Under the pieces are notes generated by a model. It was not told the origin of the DNA, did not search any database, and saw only the letters and a list, made by a program, of their open reading frames with translations. A DNA stretch of 64,000 bases from Patiria pectinifera (Eukaryota > Echinodermata > Asteroidea > Valvatida > Asterinidae), in NCBI GenBank assembly GCA_029964075.1, contig CM057135.1, positions 28,075,366 through 28,139,365 of the forward strand. Direction: 5' to 3'. Position numbers and translations under genes: made by a program. Shown here in pieces: positions 1-13,500 of the stretch (the first letter of the stretch is position 1; each line of letters begins with the position of its first letter).

Positions 1-144
1 AAGTTTGTTCCAGTTCTCATTTGATGGAGTGATTGGTTTGAATCTGTATCTGTAGGTGTGCGTTTCAGAAACCACAATTTGGCATGAGTGCAACGAGAGC
101 GAGGGTGCTCGATGTGGTGACTTATTGATAGAGAGAATTTAACT

Positions 145-450
145 TTAAGGGAAGATACAACATTTGCAAAAACATCAAAAAATGAAATGATCAAGTTATC
201 ACGAAATATCTTACTGGATTGTTGGGGAATGACCGTCTAAAGCATCCTGTAAAATTGTGGCTCCTGGTGTGCTGACATTTTCAAGAAAAATTATATTTTT
301 CCAACGCTGGTCAGCGTTGGAAAAAACTGGCTCCTAATTGTTCATATTTAGTTATTCCCCATTTTCTTTTCAACTGATTACACACCTGTGAAGGGATACA
401 AGCCTGCTAGACTGATTCTCTGACCTTACAATTCCCCAAAGTCATTAAGT
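145..450 (+). mobile_element. Family A foldback MITE, 5' part
   Basis: Starts ctttaagggaagatacaaca and runs through a central hairpin (arms tttccaacgctg / cagcgttggaaa at 298-323), then the shared ctagactg...ctgac segment. The right end is missing. Same family as 903, 8303, 28455, 40673, 44685 and 52824. Confidence 0.75.
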
Positions 451-902
451 AAAAAAGCTAAAGGCTTTTAACTCACTCAGCTCAAAATATCCCCCGATAC
501 AGACGATGAGCCTGCATAAAGGCTCAAAAATCAACGCGCATTGTTTTAATTTAGGTTTATTGAAACAATTAGTTCAGTACTACAAAGCGATGAACCAGTT
601 ACATCTCTGCTTTGTTGGCATGACCTCAGAAAATGAAAGTCTCTATAATTGACCATTATCATGTTGCGGCCATCTTGATTTTTTTCACATTCTAATCAAC
701 GTTACCAAAGCTAGGCTGGAAGGAAAAATAGTCTGGTTCCTGTTTGCACAAGAGATATTATCATTCAGTACTGTTATTGGATACAGGGAACATGACCAAG
801 ATGGTGGCAGCATGATCAAGGTCAATAGGACTAACTCCTTGTCTCCTCGTATTGTAGAATACAATGTACAAACCTTGAGATTTGTAATTTGTAAACAGGC
901 CT

Positions 903-1362
903 TAAAGGGAATATACAACATTTGCAAACATCGAAAAATAAAACTACAAGTTTTTACAAAATACCTTACTAGGATCTTGGTAAATGACAGTCTAAAGCAT
1001 CTTGTAAAAGTATGGCACCTGGTGTGAAGTCATTTTCAAGAAAATGGTATTTTTGTATACATTTCCAACGGTGGTCGGCCGACCACCGTTGGAAAAACCT
1101 AACTAGTCCAAATTGACCATTTTTTTTAGTCCAAATTTTGTTTGCTATTGGTTACATGTTCTTGAACGGGTGCAGGCCAGCTAGACTGGTTCCACTTTAT
1201 CTTTAGTGGAGTCAGGGAACCAGACTACTCCAACATTTGTGTTTTCTTGGCTTTTCCAGCATTTTCGAACAGTGTAACAATATTTGATCTATTATAGTAA
1301 CCCCTCAAATAGTTCAATCCTGTAAATTACAGCAAAAGCCAGTGATGTACATTCCCTTAAGA
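903..1362 (+). mobile_element. Family A foldback MITE
   Basis: Left end aaagggaatatacaacattt, right end atgtacattccctt, inverted. A perfect 34-bp palindrome lies at 1062-1095. A second inverted pair (agactggttcc / ggaaccagact) sits to its right. It ends 33 bp before exon 1. Confidence 0.85.
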
Positions 1363-1395
1363 ATGAAACTGAATCGTTTGATTTTTGTTCTGTAG

Positions 1396-1509
1396 TCAAT
1401 CCCTGCATGTTGGAGCCGTGTGAGAACTCTGGTATTTGTCACCATTTCGGTGATGATGATTACTGGTGTGAATGCTCAGATTATTGGACGGGGACAAATT
1501 GCGAGATTG
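1396..1509 (+). CDS. Exon 1: module 1 EGF-like domain
   Basis: Acceptor tgtag, donor gtgagt, phase 1 to 1, window residues 1-38. Six cysteines in EGF spacing (NPCMLEPCENSGIC ... WCEC ... TGTNCE). The upstream partner exon lies outside the window or is not recognisable in bases 1-1395. Confidence 0.93.
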
Positions 1510-4500
1510 GTGAGTATTCCAGTTTTAGTCATGTTTATTATGAACAAACAAACGGCAAACTGTCTTAAGAAATGTCATACAAAGTTAGCCAATGAAATGC
1601 TTGTCATTTTTGCCAGATACTCTTTACATTAGTGTACCATTCATGGGTGAAGAATATCATAGCTGTAATACTTGCAAATCAGCTGTGATGCTGGAGTTGT
1701 ATGAATACAATATATATATATATATATATATATAAACTGTGTACTGCAGCTGCGGTAGACGGATTTGACATCCCGCAGCCTCAGTCAGTCCTTCATATTG
1801 GTCTTCGGCCACCTGGTCTTGTCTTGGGCGAGTTGCCGTAGGCAATGGAGTTGTTTCGCGGTGCGGAGGGGTCCGAGTCCAGCCCGTTTGAGGTCAGCAC
1901 GTATTGTGCCCGGTAGATTTGTGCAATGCCGTCCTCGTCTGGGTTTGTAGGCTTGAGAGCCAGTAGTGGCAACGTCTAAGGCCCTCTGAGCGGGTGTGTC
2001 AGGGTCCATACGTACGACATGGCCTAACATTGACCATCTTTGCTTTGTGACCTTTGATGAGAGGGGTTCTTCACTGCACAGTTCGTATAGTGTCTGGTTG
2101 CTGATAAGGCTCTTTGGCCAGCAGTGACGTGTGATGACACGGAGGTGTCTGCGGTGGCACACGTTCAGCTTGTCAAACATGACTTTGGGTGCTGCCCAGC
2201 TGTTGCAATTGTAGAGCATGATTGATACGCAGTACGCGTTGTATAGACAGAGTCTTGTCTTCAGCGGGATCTTGGTTCGCTGGCTCCAGAGTTTCTTGTA
2301 ACGTGTGGAATGTTACATTGCCTTGAATGCAGTGAGCTGTGATGTCTGAATTGCTGCACAGTAATGAGCCTAGGGTCTTGTTCTTGCGCCAACTCTCATT
2401 GCAGTGGACAGCCTTGCCGTGTGAGTCTGTCTCCGTGGCTTCTCCAAGGTATACATGAGTAAACTCTGTCTTCGTTTCGGCCATACAATATATGGCGGAG
2501 TAAAGTGTTCACCAACCAACCAACCAACCAAACAACCAACCTACAAACATAAGCAGCTCAAGCCCACGGCTTGTTTAACATGGCCGTGGAAAAATGAAGT
2601 TGAGCATAAAACGGTACCAGTCGAAGTTGATAATTTGTGTCGTTTTCATGTCATGGATTAATATTGACACCAACGCGTAAATGGAAAAATAATAAACCCA
2701 TATCAAGTAGACATCGTTTTTCGGCAGAATTTGTTAAAATGGAAAATTATGTTTATTCATGAGAAAGGAACAATGACGTCACATCCTTGTTATTACTTAC
2801 TTGATTTGTTATATTTAAAGCATTTAACCCTAAAAGGGCCGGGGGGCGGAATCCCGCGATAGCCTTTACATTTTTTTTTTACCCCGACCCGAGTTGTTAT
2901 GACTTTTTAGCCTCAAGCCTTGCGCATCTTTTGACACCAAAAATATAAAAATTGAACCAAGGGTTGCCACGCAGTGAAAAATTGTCCGGCGCTATGCGCC
3001 GTTAAAACTGAACTTTCCCATATACGTCGTGTACACAGAGCACAATTACCATTCGTACATATGAATAATTAATTAGCCATAATTCCAAAACCCTTTGACC
3101 TATAGTCCTGAAATTTCTTGGGTATGTTCATGATGAGTTGCTCTATGCATGTCCCGAGTTTCAAAATTTTTAGTCACTCGATGGCCGAGATCTTAGGGGG
3201 GTGGAATCCGCCCCCCCCCTCCCCAGCTGAGAGATGGTCAAAATAACCCGGCCCTTTTAGGGTTAAAAGAGCAGCAGTCGTTGAGTTGCCACAGTAGCCT
3301 TGTGGTTATCGAGATGAGCTATGGATTAAAAGGTCCCTGGTTAGAATCCTGCTGTGTCCATTTTTCCAATGACTATTTTTCTGCTCCACCTTCAGCAAAT
3401 TTTTTGTTTGTTTATTGATGGGAAATGAGGAGAATGAAAACCTCAGTGTCTTGCTGTGATTCTATGAAAAAATATGTGCGCAGCACGCCTTTTTGTAAGA
3501 CGCCGAATGGCGCGCAATGCACCATTCATGCAACATAATGGCGAGAAAAACAATAGTGTGATGTCACAGGAAGGTATGAATATCATGTCTTAACTGTGAA
3601 CAATATGTCAACGACCACCTTCCCTGCTATACACTGAGTAGCTCAGAGTGAAATGGGAGGAATATTATCGCAAGGTAAAATCTGGACTTTTCCATTTCAC
3701 GAGGCGAAGCCGAGTGAACTGGAAAAGTCCAGATTTTACCGAGCCATAATATTCCTCCCATTTCACAATTTAAAGCCACTCAATATTTGTTTTAGGAACT
3801 GACATATGGATCCTTGTCATTTGATATATTTGAACTGTTATTTCAATACAAAATTGATGGAAAATGTATTTCTCTCTTCCAAATCACCCCTTCACGAAAA
3901 AGTTTGAACCCAACTCTGTAGCGCTGGCTTTTTGGAACAATACGCGTACACCAGCCTGTATTTGCACGCAAATACCGCGCCATGGAACAAGAATGATCCT
4001 AACTGTTGAATAGTAAATCCCATTCACCATGGGCGAATGGGACTTTTTGAGCCCCGGCGTGAATGGGAGCAATAACGAATGTCAAGTGATGTAACAACCA
4101 ATCAAATGACAAGGATCCGTATTTCAGTTATACAGGGTGAGTAAAAAAAGAAACGAAACACAAATGTTGGGACCATTGTTTTAGAGAAAAGAAAGTCACA
4201 TAGGGATGTGTGTGAATTGTTTTCTTTTTGCTAAAAGAACGCACACCTGTATTGTGATCCATGGACAGAACCTTAAAACGGTAGTTGTGTTTAAAATTCC
4301 GTAACTTGAAAAGTACATGAGTGATTTGAATGATTCCTGTACTAAAAGAAAGCTTACGAATTGGGCTTTCATATCCTAGATTTTGAAAGTGCTACATGCA
4401 GAACTTCAATCAAACAATAGTCCCGACATTTGGGTTTCGTTTTTTTTTCTCCACTAACCCTGTATAACATTAACTATCACCTCTTTGTCATGTTTTACTT

Positions 4501-7500
4501 TGTACCTCATCTTTTTAAACAAAGCTTTCACTTGTACTCGGTAAATCATTTTGAAAATTTTTGAAAGCTTAGTTTTCTTTTCTCATGATTTTTTTCTTTA
4601 TTAATTTTTGTTTTTCTTTTTTGAAACGGCAGTCCAGGGAGCATGTTATAGCTTTGGCAGTTCGCATTACCTCACGTTTGATGCGTATGTCTACACATTC
4701 CAAGGAGAATGCCAATACTATCTGGCCAAGACCTGTCCCGACGACCGAATGCCATTTTTTGAAGTTATTCAGGAGAACAAGCGTTTGGGTCCCATCTCTT
4801 CAAGAGTAGAGGCCGTCCATGTCAACATCAATGATCACGTAATTCATTGTTTGATTCTGTTAATCCATCACGAAAAAGTCTGCCCCCTCCCTCAAAAAAA
4901 AAAAAAGAACAATTGGAGATTTGGTAATTGTGACAGATGGGCATCATACCACAAAGTGAGGATTTTATAATGATCACTTTGTCCAGAATTTTTTTTGTGA
5001 AATTTCATACTTTTTTTCTTTTACTGAAATCTTTTCAAATACACCGTTTTTTTTGGGGGGGGGGGCTGAAATCTAGTTAAATATATGTTAAAATTGGTTG
5101 TTTTTGTGCACATTTGGAAGTCATTGGTGCTTCCTTCTTGTTTACGCAATAAGTGACTCATCTGATCTTAGTGAGGGCTGCATGGCAAACAAATGTGATG
5201 GGAGTTACTTAAACCTAAACCGACCTAAACCTTGACGAGCTCTCGACCAATAGGAATGGGTAAACTGCCTTAGGTATTTATGAATGATGATTATAATGCA
5301 ATTGCATAGAGTTTGAAAGTAAAAATTGAACGTTTTTTTTTTCTTCTCGATTTGAAGGAATTTACCCTCGGTCCCAGACGCACTGTCAAGTTTGAAGGGG
5401 AAGAGGTCGTTCTACCATTTAAAGAAGACGGCGTCGAAATTCGGTTCCGCGGAATGGATGTGGTATGTAACTGTAGCAGTTTGCTAAATGGTTAATTATA
5501 GACGTCTGCTGAAATGATTACTTTCAGGACGTCACGCAAACGAAGACAAACAGAATGCAAACAGGAATCAGAATGCACTTGTTCCATTAGTATTACAAAA
5601 TATGTTGTTGCACAAAGGCCTGTACAATATTTCTGTACAAAGATTGAAACTAAAGTGTGAAACATACAACAGCTGCCGCGTAATCCCAACATGAAACAGT
5701 TGTAGTGCAGTAACCTGCACAACATGATTTGCATGTGATACTTATTGGAGTAAAGCCCGGTTCATACTCGGCGTGAAAGCGAACACGAATTTGTGACGTC
5801 AGGGCGTCTTTTCGCGATGCGAATTCGCACAAGTTGAACACATTTCAACTCCGGCGAATTTCACAGCGAATGCTCCCCTGACGTCAAATTCGCTTTGCAT
5901 TCGCATTCGCATTGGCATGGAGTATGAACCGGGCTTTAGATGGTAAAAATTCACCTCAACACAAGCTGTGCTCTTCCTTAACCCTAACAACCCTGAGCCC
6001 ATCAAGCTCCAACAGCGGGTTTTGCTTGATTTTGGCAGGGTTGGTACCGAACACTGGCCAGTTGGTGTTGGACTTTGATTGACTGGGTACCAAAGGCCCA
6101 GGGAGACCCTGTTGAATTTTGTGAGGTTCGGGGCAGAAGGGCATGAGATTTGTGAACACGTTGGAGTTCACTGGCATTTCTTCGTGGGTATGCTCACCCA
6201 CGGTCCTCAGCACAGCTTGTGGTCAAATGTGCATGTACATATTGCTTTATTTTGTTAGGTTTGGTACCATCCCTATCCAATCACTTGACAATGCATAGGC
6301 CCATCCATACCAAGTCAATCAAACTCCAACAGTTGGAGTTTGGCAGGTTTAGTACTGTTCCCCGTACAAGGCCTGTTGGAGTTTGGCAGTTTTGGTACCA
6401 GTGCTTTCAGACCTGTATGCAGCTGTTGAAATTTGTTAGGTTTGGTATCCTTTCTAGTGCAAGAGCCTAGGGGGTTAGGGTTAAGTAAAAAGCTGAGTTT
6501 TAGAGCACAGTTTGATTGATAAGATACTCACACTATGGTGTGCAGACTAAAAAGGACTATTTCAGGCAAACACCGCGCTGACTGCTGGTATTTGTAATAC
6601 ATTCATCAAAGAAGTTTGGCAGTGTGCTAATTATACAGTGCCTTCTAAAGGACACCTCTCTACATGACCATTTTGAATTTATCGATTTAATTAAAAAACT
6701 TAAAGAAATACAACTACTGAAGCTCTTTATCATTTTGATTTCTTACTTTTTTTGGAATAATTTGTGCTATATCTGGATAAGTACCTGAAATTTAATATGT
6801 TACAAGTCAGTGGGTGCCATTTTAATGCATCAGCTTATACATATGAAGAGTGCAACGGAAACAGCTCAACACCCTGATATATATACTTGGCTACTCCATT
6901 TTTTTCTGTAAAGAATTTACATGTTTAGACACTTTTGTCACTGCGCAGAAATGAATGACACTGGAATTCTAAAATTAAATTGTTTTTACAATTCTGTTTT
7001 CAATGCTGTATTCAAACGACGAACCATGCATACCGAGTTTTATTTGTCCCTTTTTTTTTGGTTTTCAGTTTTGTTGAACCATAATTAACGAAAAAAACAT
7101 TGCTATATGAATGAATTTGACAGGTTTTGAAGTCAACCATTGGAGTTGAGGTTGCTTTTGATGGCTGGTATGGGGTTAAAGTCCTTGTCAGCGATGACTA
7201 TAGAAACAAGTTGTGCGGCCTGTGTGGAGATTTTAATTTCGACTATTCCGATGACCTGTATATCAACGGAACGGAAGTAAGTAATAGGACTGTCCTGTGT
7301 TTTCAAATAGCTTTTTGCCGATTTGAATGTTAACACAAAAAAACAAACAAACAAAAAAACTACACACATACACCTACGTACGTTTGTTTATAGTGTAAAT
7401 CGAGGATTTTCTTGTGTTCCTCTTGCCTTTTCCTTTGTTTGTACTCTAACTTTTTCGCAACAGCTCTCATTGGTTTTGCACACGTTTTCTAATCGAGGTC

Positions 7501-10500
7501 GTCCTCGATTTGGTTCCTGTCCTCGATTAGCGATGAAGGTGCACATCTGTGTCCTCGTTTTACACCATAAACAAATGCACAGTCGTGTTTTGCTATAGTC
7601 ATTAGGACCTGCCCCTTTCCTTCTTTTGTTCCCTTTTGTTTGTACACAAAATCCTCCCGAGGACTAGTGCGCAGGTCCTCGGGCAGCGTCGGGCCCATTG
7701 TTATCAAACACACCCCATTGTCTCAAGTCCTCAGTCATATAGGATAACTTGCACATCACAGTAATGTTAGTTTGATTGGATTTTAACTGGATTTTTGGTC
7801 AGGATTTTTTTCCCAATGTCAGGATTTTTTGTTGGGATTTTTCCACTTGTTTCAAATTTTTTTTTTCTGATGTCGGGATTTTTAAAAAATCCCTCTTGAA
7901 ATCTGGAATTCCTGATGTTTTACCGTGAAGATGTTTTGTATTATTAGAATTTATACAAAACAGAAGAAATGGGTATTTTAAGGATGCATTTGCGATTGGG
8001 CCCCTCGGTGACTCTAAAACCCAAAGCCGATAACTTTGTGGACATTTCCTTTTCCCCCAAATTCAGGCCTGAAAAATATAAACCAAAATGCTCCTATTGT
8101 ACGTAGGTGTCTGGAACCACTTTTGGGAACTCCCAGTATACTGGTCAAGACTGTGCTATCCCTGTTGAGCCTGAATTTGAAGACAGCCCCGACCCCTGTG
8201 ACAGTCTGAGCCCAGAAAAGCTTACCGAAGTCGTGGATTTCTGTAATGGATTGTTGGGAGGTAAGTCACATTTTCTAACATTAATTTTAAAGCAATCAAT
8301 TATGGACTTAAATGTAATATACAACATTTGCAAACATCAAAGAAAAAAGAGGGGAAAAAAATCAAAATTATGATGGAAAACCTTACTTGACTTCATGAAT
8401 AACAGTCGCCAGCATCTTGTGAAATCACGGCACCTGGTTTGCTGACATTTTCAAGAAAAGCGGAATTTTTTGTATCAATTTCCAACGATGGTCGGCCGAC
8501 TATCGTTGGGAAAAAAACTGACTTTTTCCAAATACTGCCCCCAATTTACAAAAAGTAGTTTGTCCATATTTTGTTTGCAATGGGTTACACATTCGTGAAC
8601 GGGTGCAAGCCAGCTAGTCTGGTTCCCTGACCTGATAATTCCCCGATGTCTATAAATTGTTCCGTTTCATCTGAAGTAGGCTCAGAGAACCAGACTACAA
8701 GAACAGCATTTTTTTCTTGTTTTTTTTTCAGCAACAATGTACACAAAACTTTAAAAACATCGCAGTGCAACAATATTTGTTATGAAATACGAACCCCCAA
8801 ATCCATCCCTTTCTGAAAAGTACAGCAAAAGCAAATGTTGTATGTTAGTTCTTGCTTCCAGATAAATGAAGAGTGACGTCTTTAATAAATCATCATGTTT
8901 CTCGTCTGAAAACTAGTGTCAACACTTATCTCAGCACTTTACAAGAGGATTAGTACAGATTTGTACCAATGTTTTGTGGCAATTGTTTTAATTGTGTGGT
9001 GTCTTAAATTGAGTCACTTCTACTTTTATGCGAGTCCAACATTACAAGTTCCTGTGATTGTTTTTTAATCATTGGCTGAATAAATCTTGAATCTTGAATC
9101 TTGAATCTCGAATCTCGAATCATATTTTTACCCCTGATTGGAAGGCTTATTCATACCATGATCCCCTACTCCTAGGTTCACACAGACACATTAAAGATGT
9201 ATCGTCTCTGCTATTTTTAGCTTTTAATCAGTCTACTCTCGCAGGGAGTTCTGTTTGTGCACAGATGCAACCCAGATAAAAATCTTTAACCCCCCCTGCT
9301 GTTTAACAGGTCGCCAACAGTCAAATTTTCCTTCCACTTCCCCTGGTGTACTTTTAACAAACCAGTGAGTCACTTGACCAATATTGACCAATATTAACAG
9401 CATGGCTCAGAATGGAAAATATTGAAAATACACTTGGGTGTTACTTCGTGGTGTCGCTGACATCTTTAGTCTTTTTAATTTTTTTTATTTTAGTAAAAGA
9501 AATTTTCCTACAGAAAGCGACATCAATTATCTCTGCTAGTAGTACTTCATAATGTTTTCAGTGATTATTTGTTCTTAAAGTTTCTTGCATGGTTCAGTGA
9601 AGCTGAAAATGCCACACAATTCTGTTTATTGCAGAAACAATCTGTGTAAAAAAAAACAGTCGTGCGTGGTTTCTGATTCCACAATTCAGCATTTTATGGG
9701 GGTCAGATTTGCAATTGTGTTTTTCTTTTCAGTGTGTACCAATCTGGAAGCACCGGTACCCCCTCGTGGCGGCAACTGTGATTCCCTTCCACCAATGAAT
9801 AACACAGGATCAATGAGCCATGATGGTATCGTGTGCATCAAATGAAATTGTGTTGCTATTTGCAAAGAAAAAAACAAATCAAAGCAAGCATTTCTAGCTT
9901 TTCTCAACAAAGCTTTGCTTTGCAGTAGGTGTGAATCGCCTCTCAGACAGTAAACTCTGGTAACATGGCTTGGCCCTAATATCAATTTCTTTTTTTTTTT
10001 TTTGCAAAGTGCATTTAAGAAGGATAAAAAAAGCAGCATCGTGCAGTAATTAGTGAAGTAAATGAGCATAATGTATGGAAAGTTTGCGGTAATTAACACC
10101 CCGTGAATTTGATGTCTCTTGAGTTTGTGTGGTTCTGAGAGGAACCAAACTGTAGACAAAAAGACAATGATTAATCGAGCGGAAAAAAATTATCGCAAAT
10201 TGCATCCCTAGTGTTTTCTATCTTGACCCCAACCGCACCTAAAGCTACAAAATACTACTAGTTTACAAATATTGAATGCTTCGAGTGGTGTAGTAAAACT
10301 AGGCTCCCGAGATGATCCATGGACATTCTATTTTCCCGAGGCGAAGCCGAGGGAAAATAGAATGGTCCATGGATCACCGAGGGAGGCTAGTTTTACTTCA
10401 CCACAAGATAAAGCATTCAATATTTGTTTTATAACACTTCACCCACAGATTCTGCTTGATTTTAATATTTTACATGATTTAAATCTGAACACAGTTGAAA

Positions 10501-13500
10501 TAAACTTCACTTTTCAATACAAAATTGGTGGAAAATGTATTTCTCTCTTAAAAACTAACCCTTCACGAAATGTTTGAACCCAAGTCTGCGGCGCGCTCTC
10601 TAGGAATAATACGCGCTACGCACAACGCGCAACGCGCACACCAGCATGCAGTTGCACACAAATACCGCGTCGTGGAAATAGTACTTTGGTTGCTAATGGT
10701 ATACTACTTTGGTTGCTATGCGCATAGTACTTTTGGCCGTACACAGAAAGATAGCAAAATTAGAAAGTAACATGTGACTCGCTCTCGGCCAATCAAGACA
10801 CAGAATCTGTGGGTGAAGTGTTATAATAGTAAACTGTAGTATGTAGTACTTCAGTGTATAAGCAGGCCCAGATTACCCAATAGGCACAGTAGGCACTGTG
10901 CCTAGGGCCTACGAAAAATCTTCTGCTATTTAGTACCTGCATACATAATTTTTGTTGTACTTTGTAGTGTGTGATGCTTTCCCCAAATGAACTTTTTGGG
11001 GTTTGGGTTGGAAGAGAAAACATACAGTATTTATTATTCATTTGCAAGCTGCAGCCTCTATGAATAAAAACTTCATGAGAATGTATAAATATATACTTTG
11101 AAACAAGTCGGGCGATTCACAATGCAGTGCGCCACCAAGAGTTGCCACGGAGAGCTCATTTTTCCCAGTGCATTGTGGGAGATGGTCGACAAAATCGCAG
11201 CGCGGGACATTTGAAATTGTTAGTTTTTCCGGCCAGAAAGTTTGTAAAAGTACGATTCGAATATAATGTTTGCCCTTTTCTTTTCTTTGTATCAATATGG
11301 AGTTTTTGTAAGGCGGCAGAACGCTATGCCCCAATCTATAACAAATTAGCTAAAGTTTTCTACTGACACGCGTTCAAATGGGCCATGTTTTGTCGACTGT
11401 AAACTTGAAAAATGAACTCTCCATGGCAAACTCTTGGTGGCGCACTGCATTGTGAATCGCTCGAATTCAAGGTCAAATTGCAAATGGCTTCCGTGCACAT
11501 TTTTTTCCCCTACAGATCACGTGCCGTCTTACAACCAGACACAATCTGATAAAGATTCCTGATAAAGTGTGTGATTTTTTTTAGCTGAAGTCCTGTCTAT
11601 TACATGAAGTTTGCTTATATTCGTTAGGAGTGCTTAGTTACAAGAGAGCGTCACAGCAGTTTAATAATAGCTTTTTACAACCCAAGATGATCATTTTGGG
11701 TGCTGTGGTCCAATGGTCAGGATGTTCAACTTGTGTGGGGTGGTACATTGGTTTAAATCCTGACTGTGGGAACATGATGCTTGTGCTCTTGAGCAAGGCA
11801 CTTTACCATAATTGCTTCGTCCTTCGGATGGGATGTGAGCTTTTCACATTGTGACTGTCATTCCAGCAAATGTCATCTGACAACAAAAATCAGATAAAGT
11901 GTATCTTTGTTTTATTTACTTTCAAAGTAGCAGAATGCATAGAGCCAGAGTGAATGCGTCTAAAACAAAATCAACACACTGTTTGAAGCTTTTAGTTTAC
12001 AATCTTCTTTGTAAATCTCTACAAAATCACAGTTTTATTACTCTGATTTTTTATTTGCTTAAAAATATACACTACGAACCAAAAATGTTGGAAATCCTTT
12101 GTTCTGGACTAAATGTCGGAAACGTGAACAATGGCGGGCTGTATTTGGTCACTGTTGCACACAGTTTAATGCAAACCTGTTCAAACCAGTTACATATCAG
12201 ACTTCCATTAGCGTCAACATATCTGAAACGTAAGCATATCGAGGAACTGGCCATTGTTCAAATTTCAGACATTAATCTGGGACAAAGACCTTTCGGACAT
12301 TTCTGGTCGTGGACATTAGTTGCTTTTAGCTCTGCTCGCAGGTCATTCTCAAAGTTGCCACCCAGCCACTTCATTTGTTGTCTTTGTTTTCCTTGCAGGA
12401 CCGTTTGCCTCGTGTAACGCGAATTCTTACCTGTTCACGTACAGGTGTAAATTTGATGCCTGTTCTTCTAGGTTAATGAACCCACACCTATCTTGCGTAC
12501 ACCCAAAGATCTATGTCGAGATTTGCTTAGATTTCGGTGGCCGTCCGGATCCATGGAGGCGTCTTGATTACTGCCGTAAGTAGCGATTCGCTTCCTCGGG
12601 GGACATTTACATTTTGTCTGTGCTGGACTTGTTTGCATTCTTTCCATTCGCCTATGATGCACGTGTATTACACTTTTAATAACCATTCATAAATACCTCA
12701 GACAGTTTAGCTATTCCTATTGGTCGAGAGCCCGTCACGTGGCCGGTCTTAAACGGATGATAAAGACATGGCTAGCTGGTCTTAAACACTTTTCCAGTGT
12801 CACAATAAAATGTGGACTCCTAAAAATCCGGTGCCTCTTACCGTTTTATTGGTTGAACGTTCACAATCCTCACGTAGGCATGCGCAACACTACCAGCGAG
12901 TCAGAATTTTATAGTTCTAAATTCAACACGCAACGCCCCAGGTGCGTTCTGCGCGACATCGCGCAGAACATGCTACGCGCGCGTCAATCTCCATAAAAGG
13001 GTTGTTTACATCTTACTCGCCAGCTGAACACTCCATTATTTTGCTAGAGGGATGTTTCAAAAAGCATGAAGTGAACTTGTTGAACAAAATCAGGATTTTT
13101 TGAACGAATTATTTGATTTTTTTATACCAAAAAGGTATTTATGAATGGGAATAAATATGTGCTCGGTCGGTATTTATCACTCTGTTTAAGACCGCTTAGA
13201 GTCTGGGTGCTGATAATTACCCGAGCCGGAGGCGAGGGTAATTATCAGCACCCAGACTCTAAGCGGTCTTAAACAGAGTGATAAAAACCTTTCGAGCACA
13301 CATTTATTCCCTTATTTGTTAGCTTTTGAAAAGAAGTTTTAATTAATAATGGCCTCTTCCTCCCCTTACAGCCAGCCTTAAAGCGGCCCATCAAAAATAA
13401 CCCTTACATGCTCTGGATTTCCATGACTTTGATTTGATTGATTTTTTCACAATTTTTTGAAACAGAAGTCAAGTCTCAATCGCACACAGTTTTGTTCAGA

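Noticed and set aside
1..130. Possible TILa-EGF exon before exon 1 (frame with VCVSETTIWHECNESEG after an atctgtag acceptor).
   Set aside because: Only three cysteines, no EGF or TILa spacing and no donor in the needed phase.
1708..1735. TATA-like promoter.
   Set aside because: It is a (TA)n microsatellite at the end of a retrotransposon fragment inside an intron.
1785..2219. Independent minus-strand host gene.
   Set aside because: Resembles the end of a non-LTR reverse transcriptase ORF, is frameshifted upstream and lies in an intron.
4608..4970. Single-exon gene of 120 residues.
   Set aside because: It is exon 2 read past its donor; residues after NINDH are intronic.
9686..10159. 157-residue minus-strand frame.
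   Set aside because: Low-complexity and lysine-run rich, no domain, no splice or start support.
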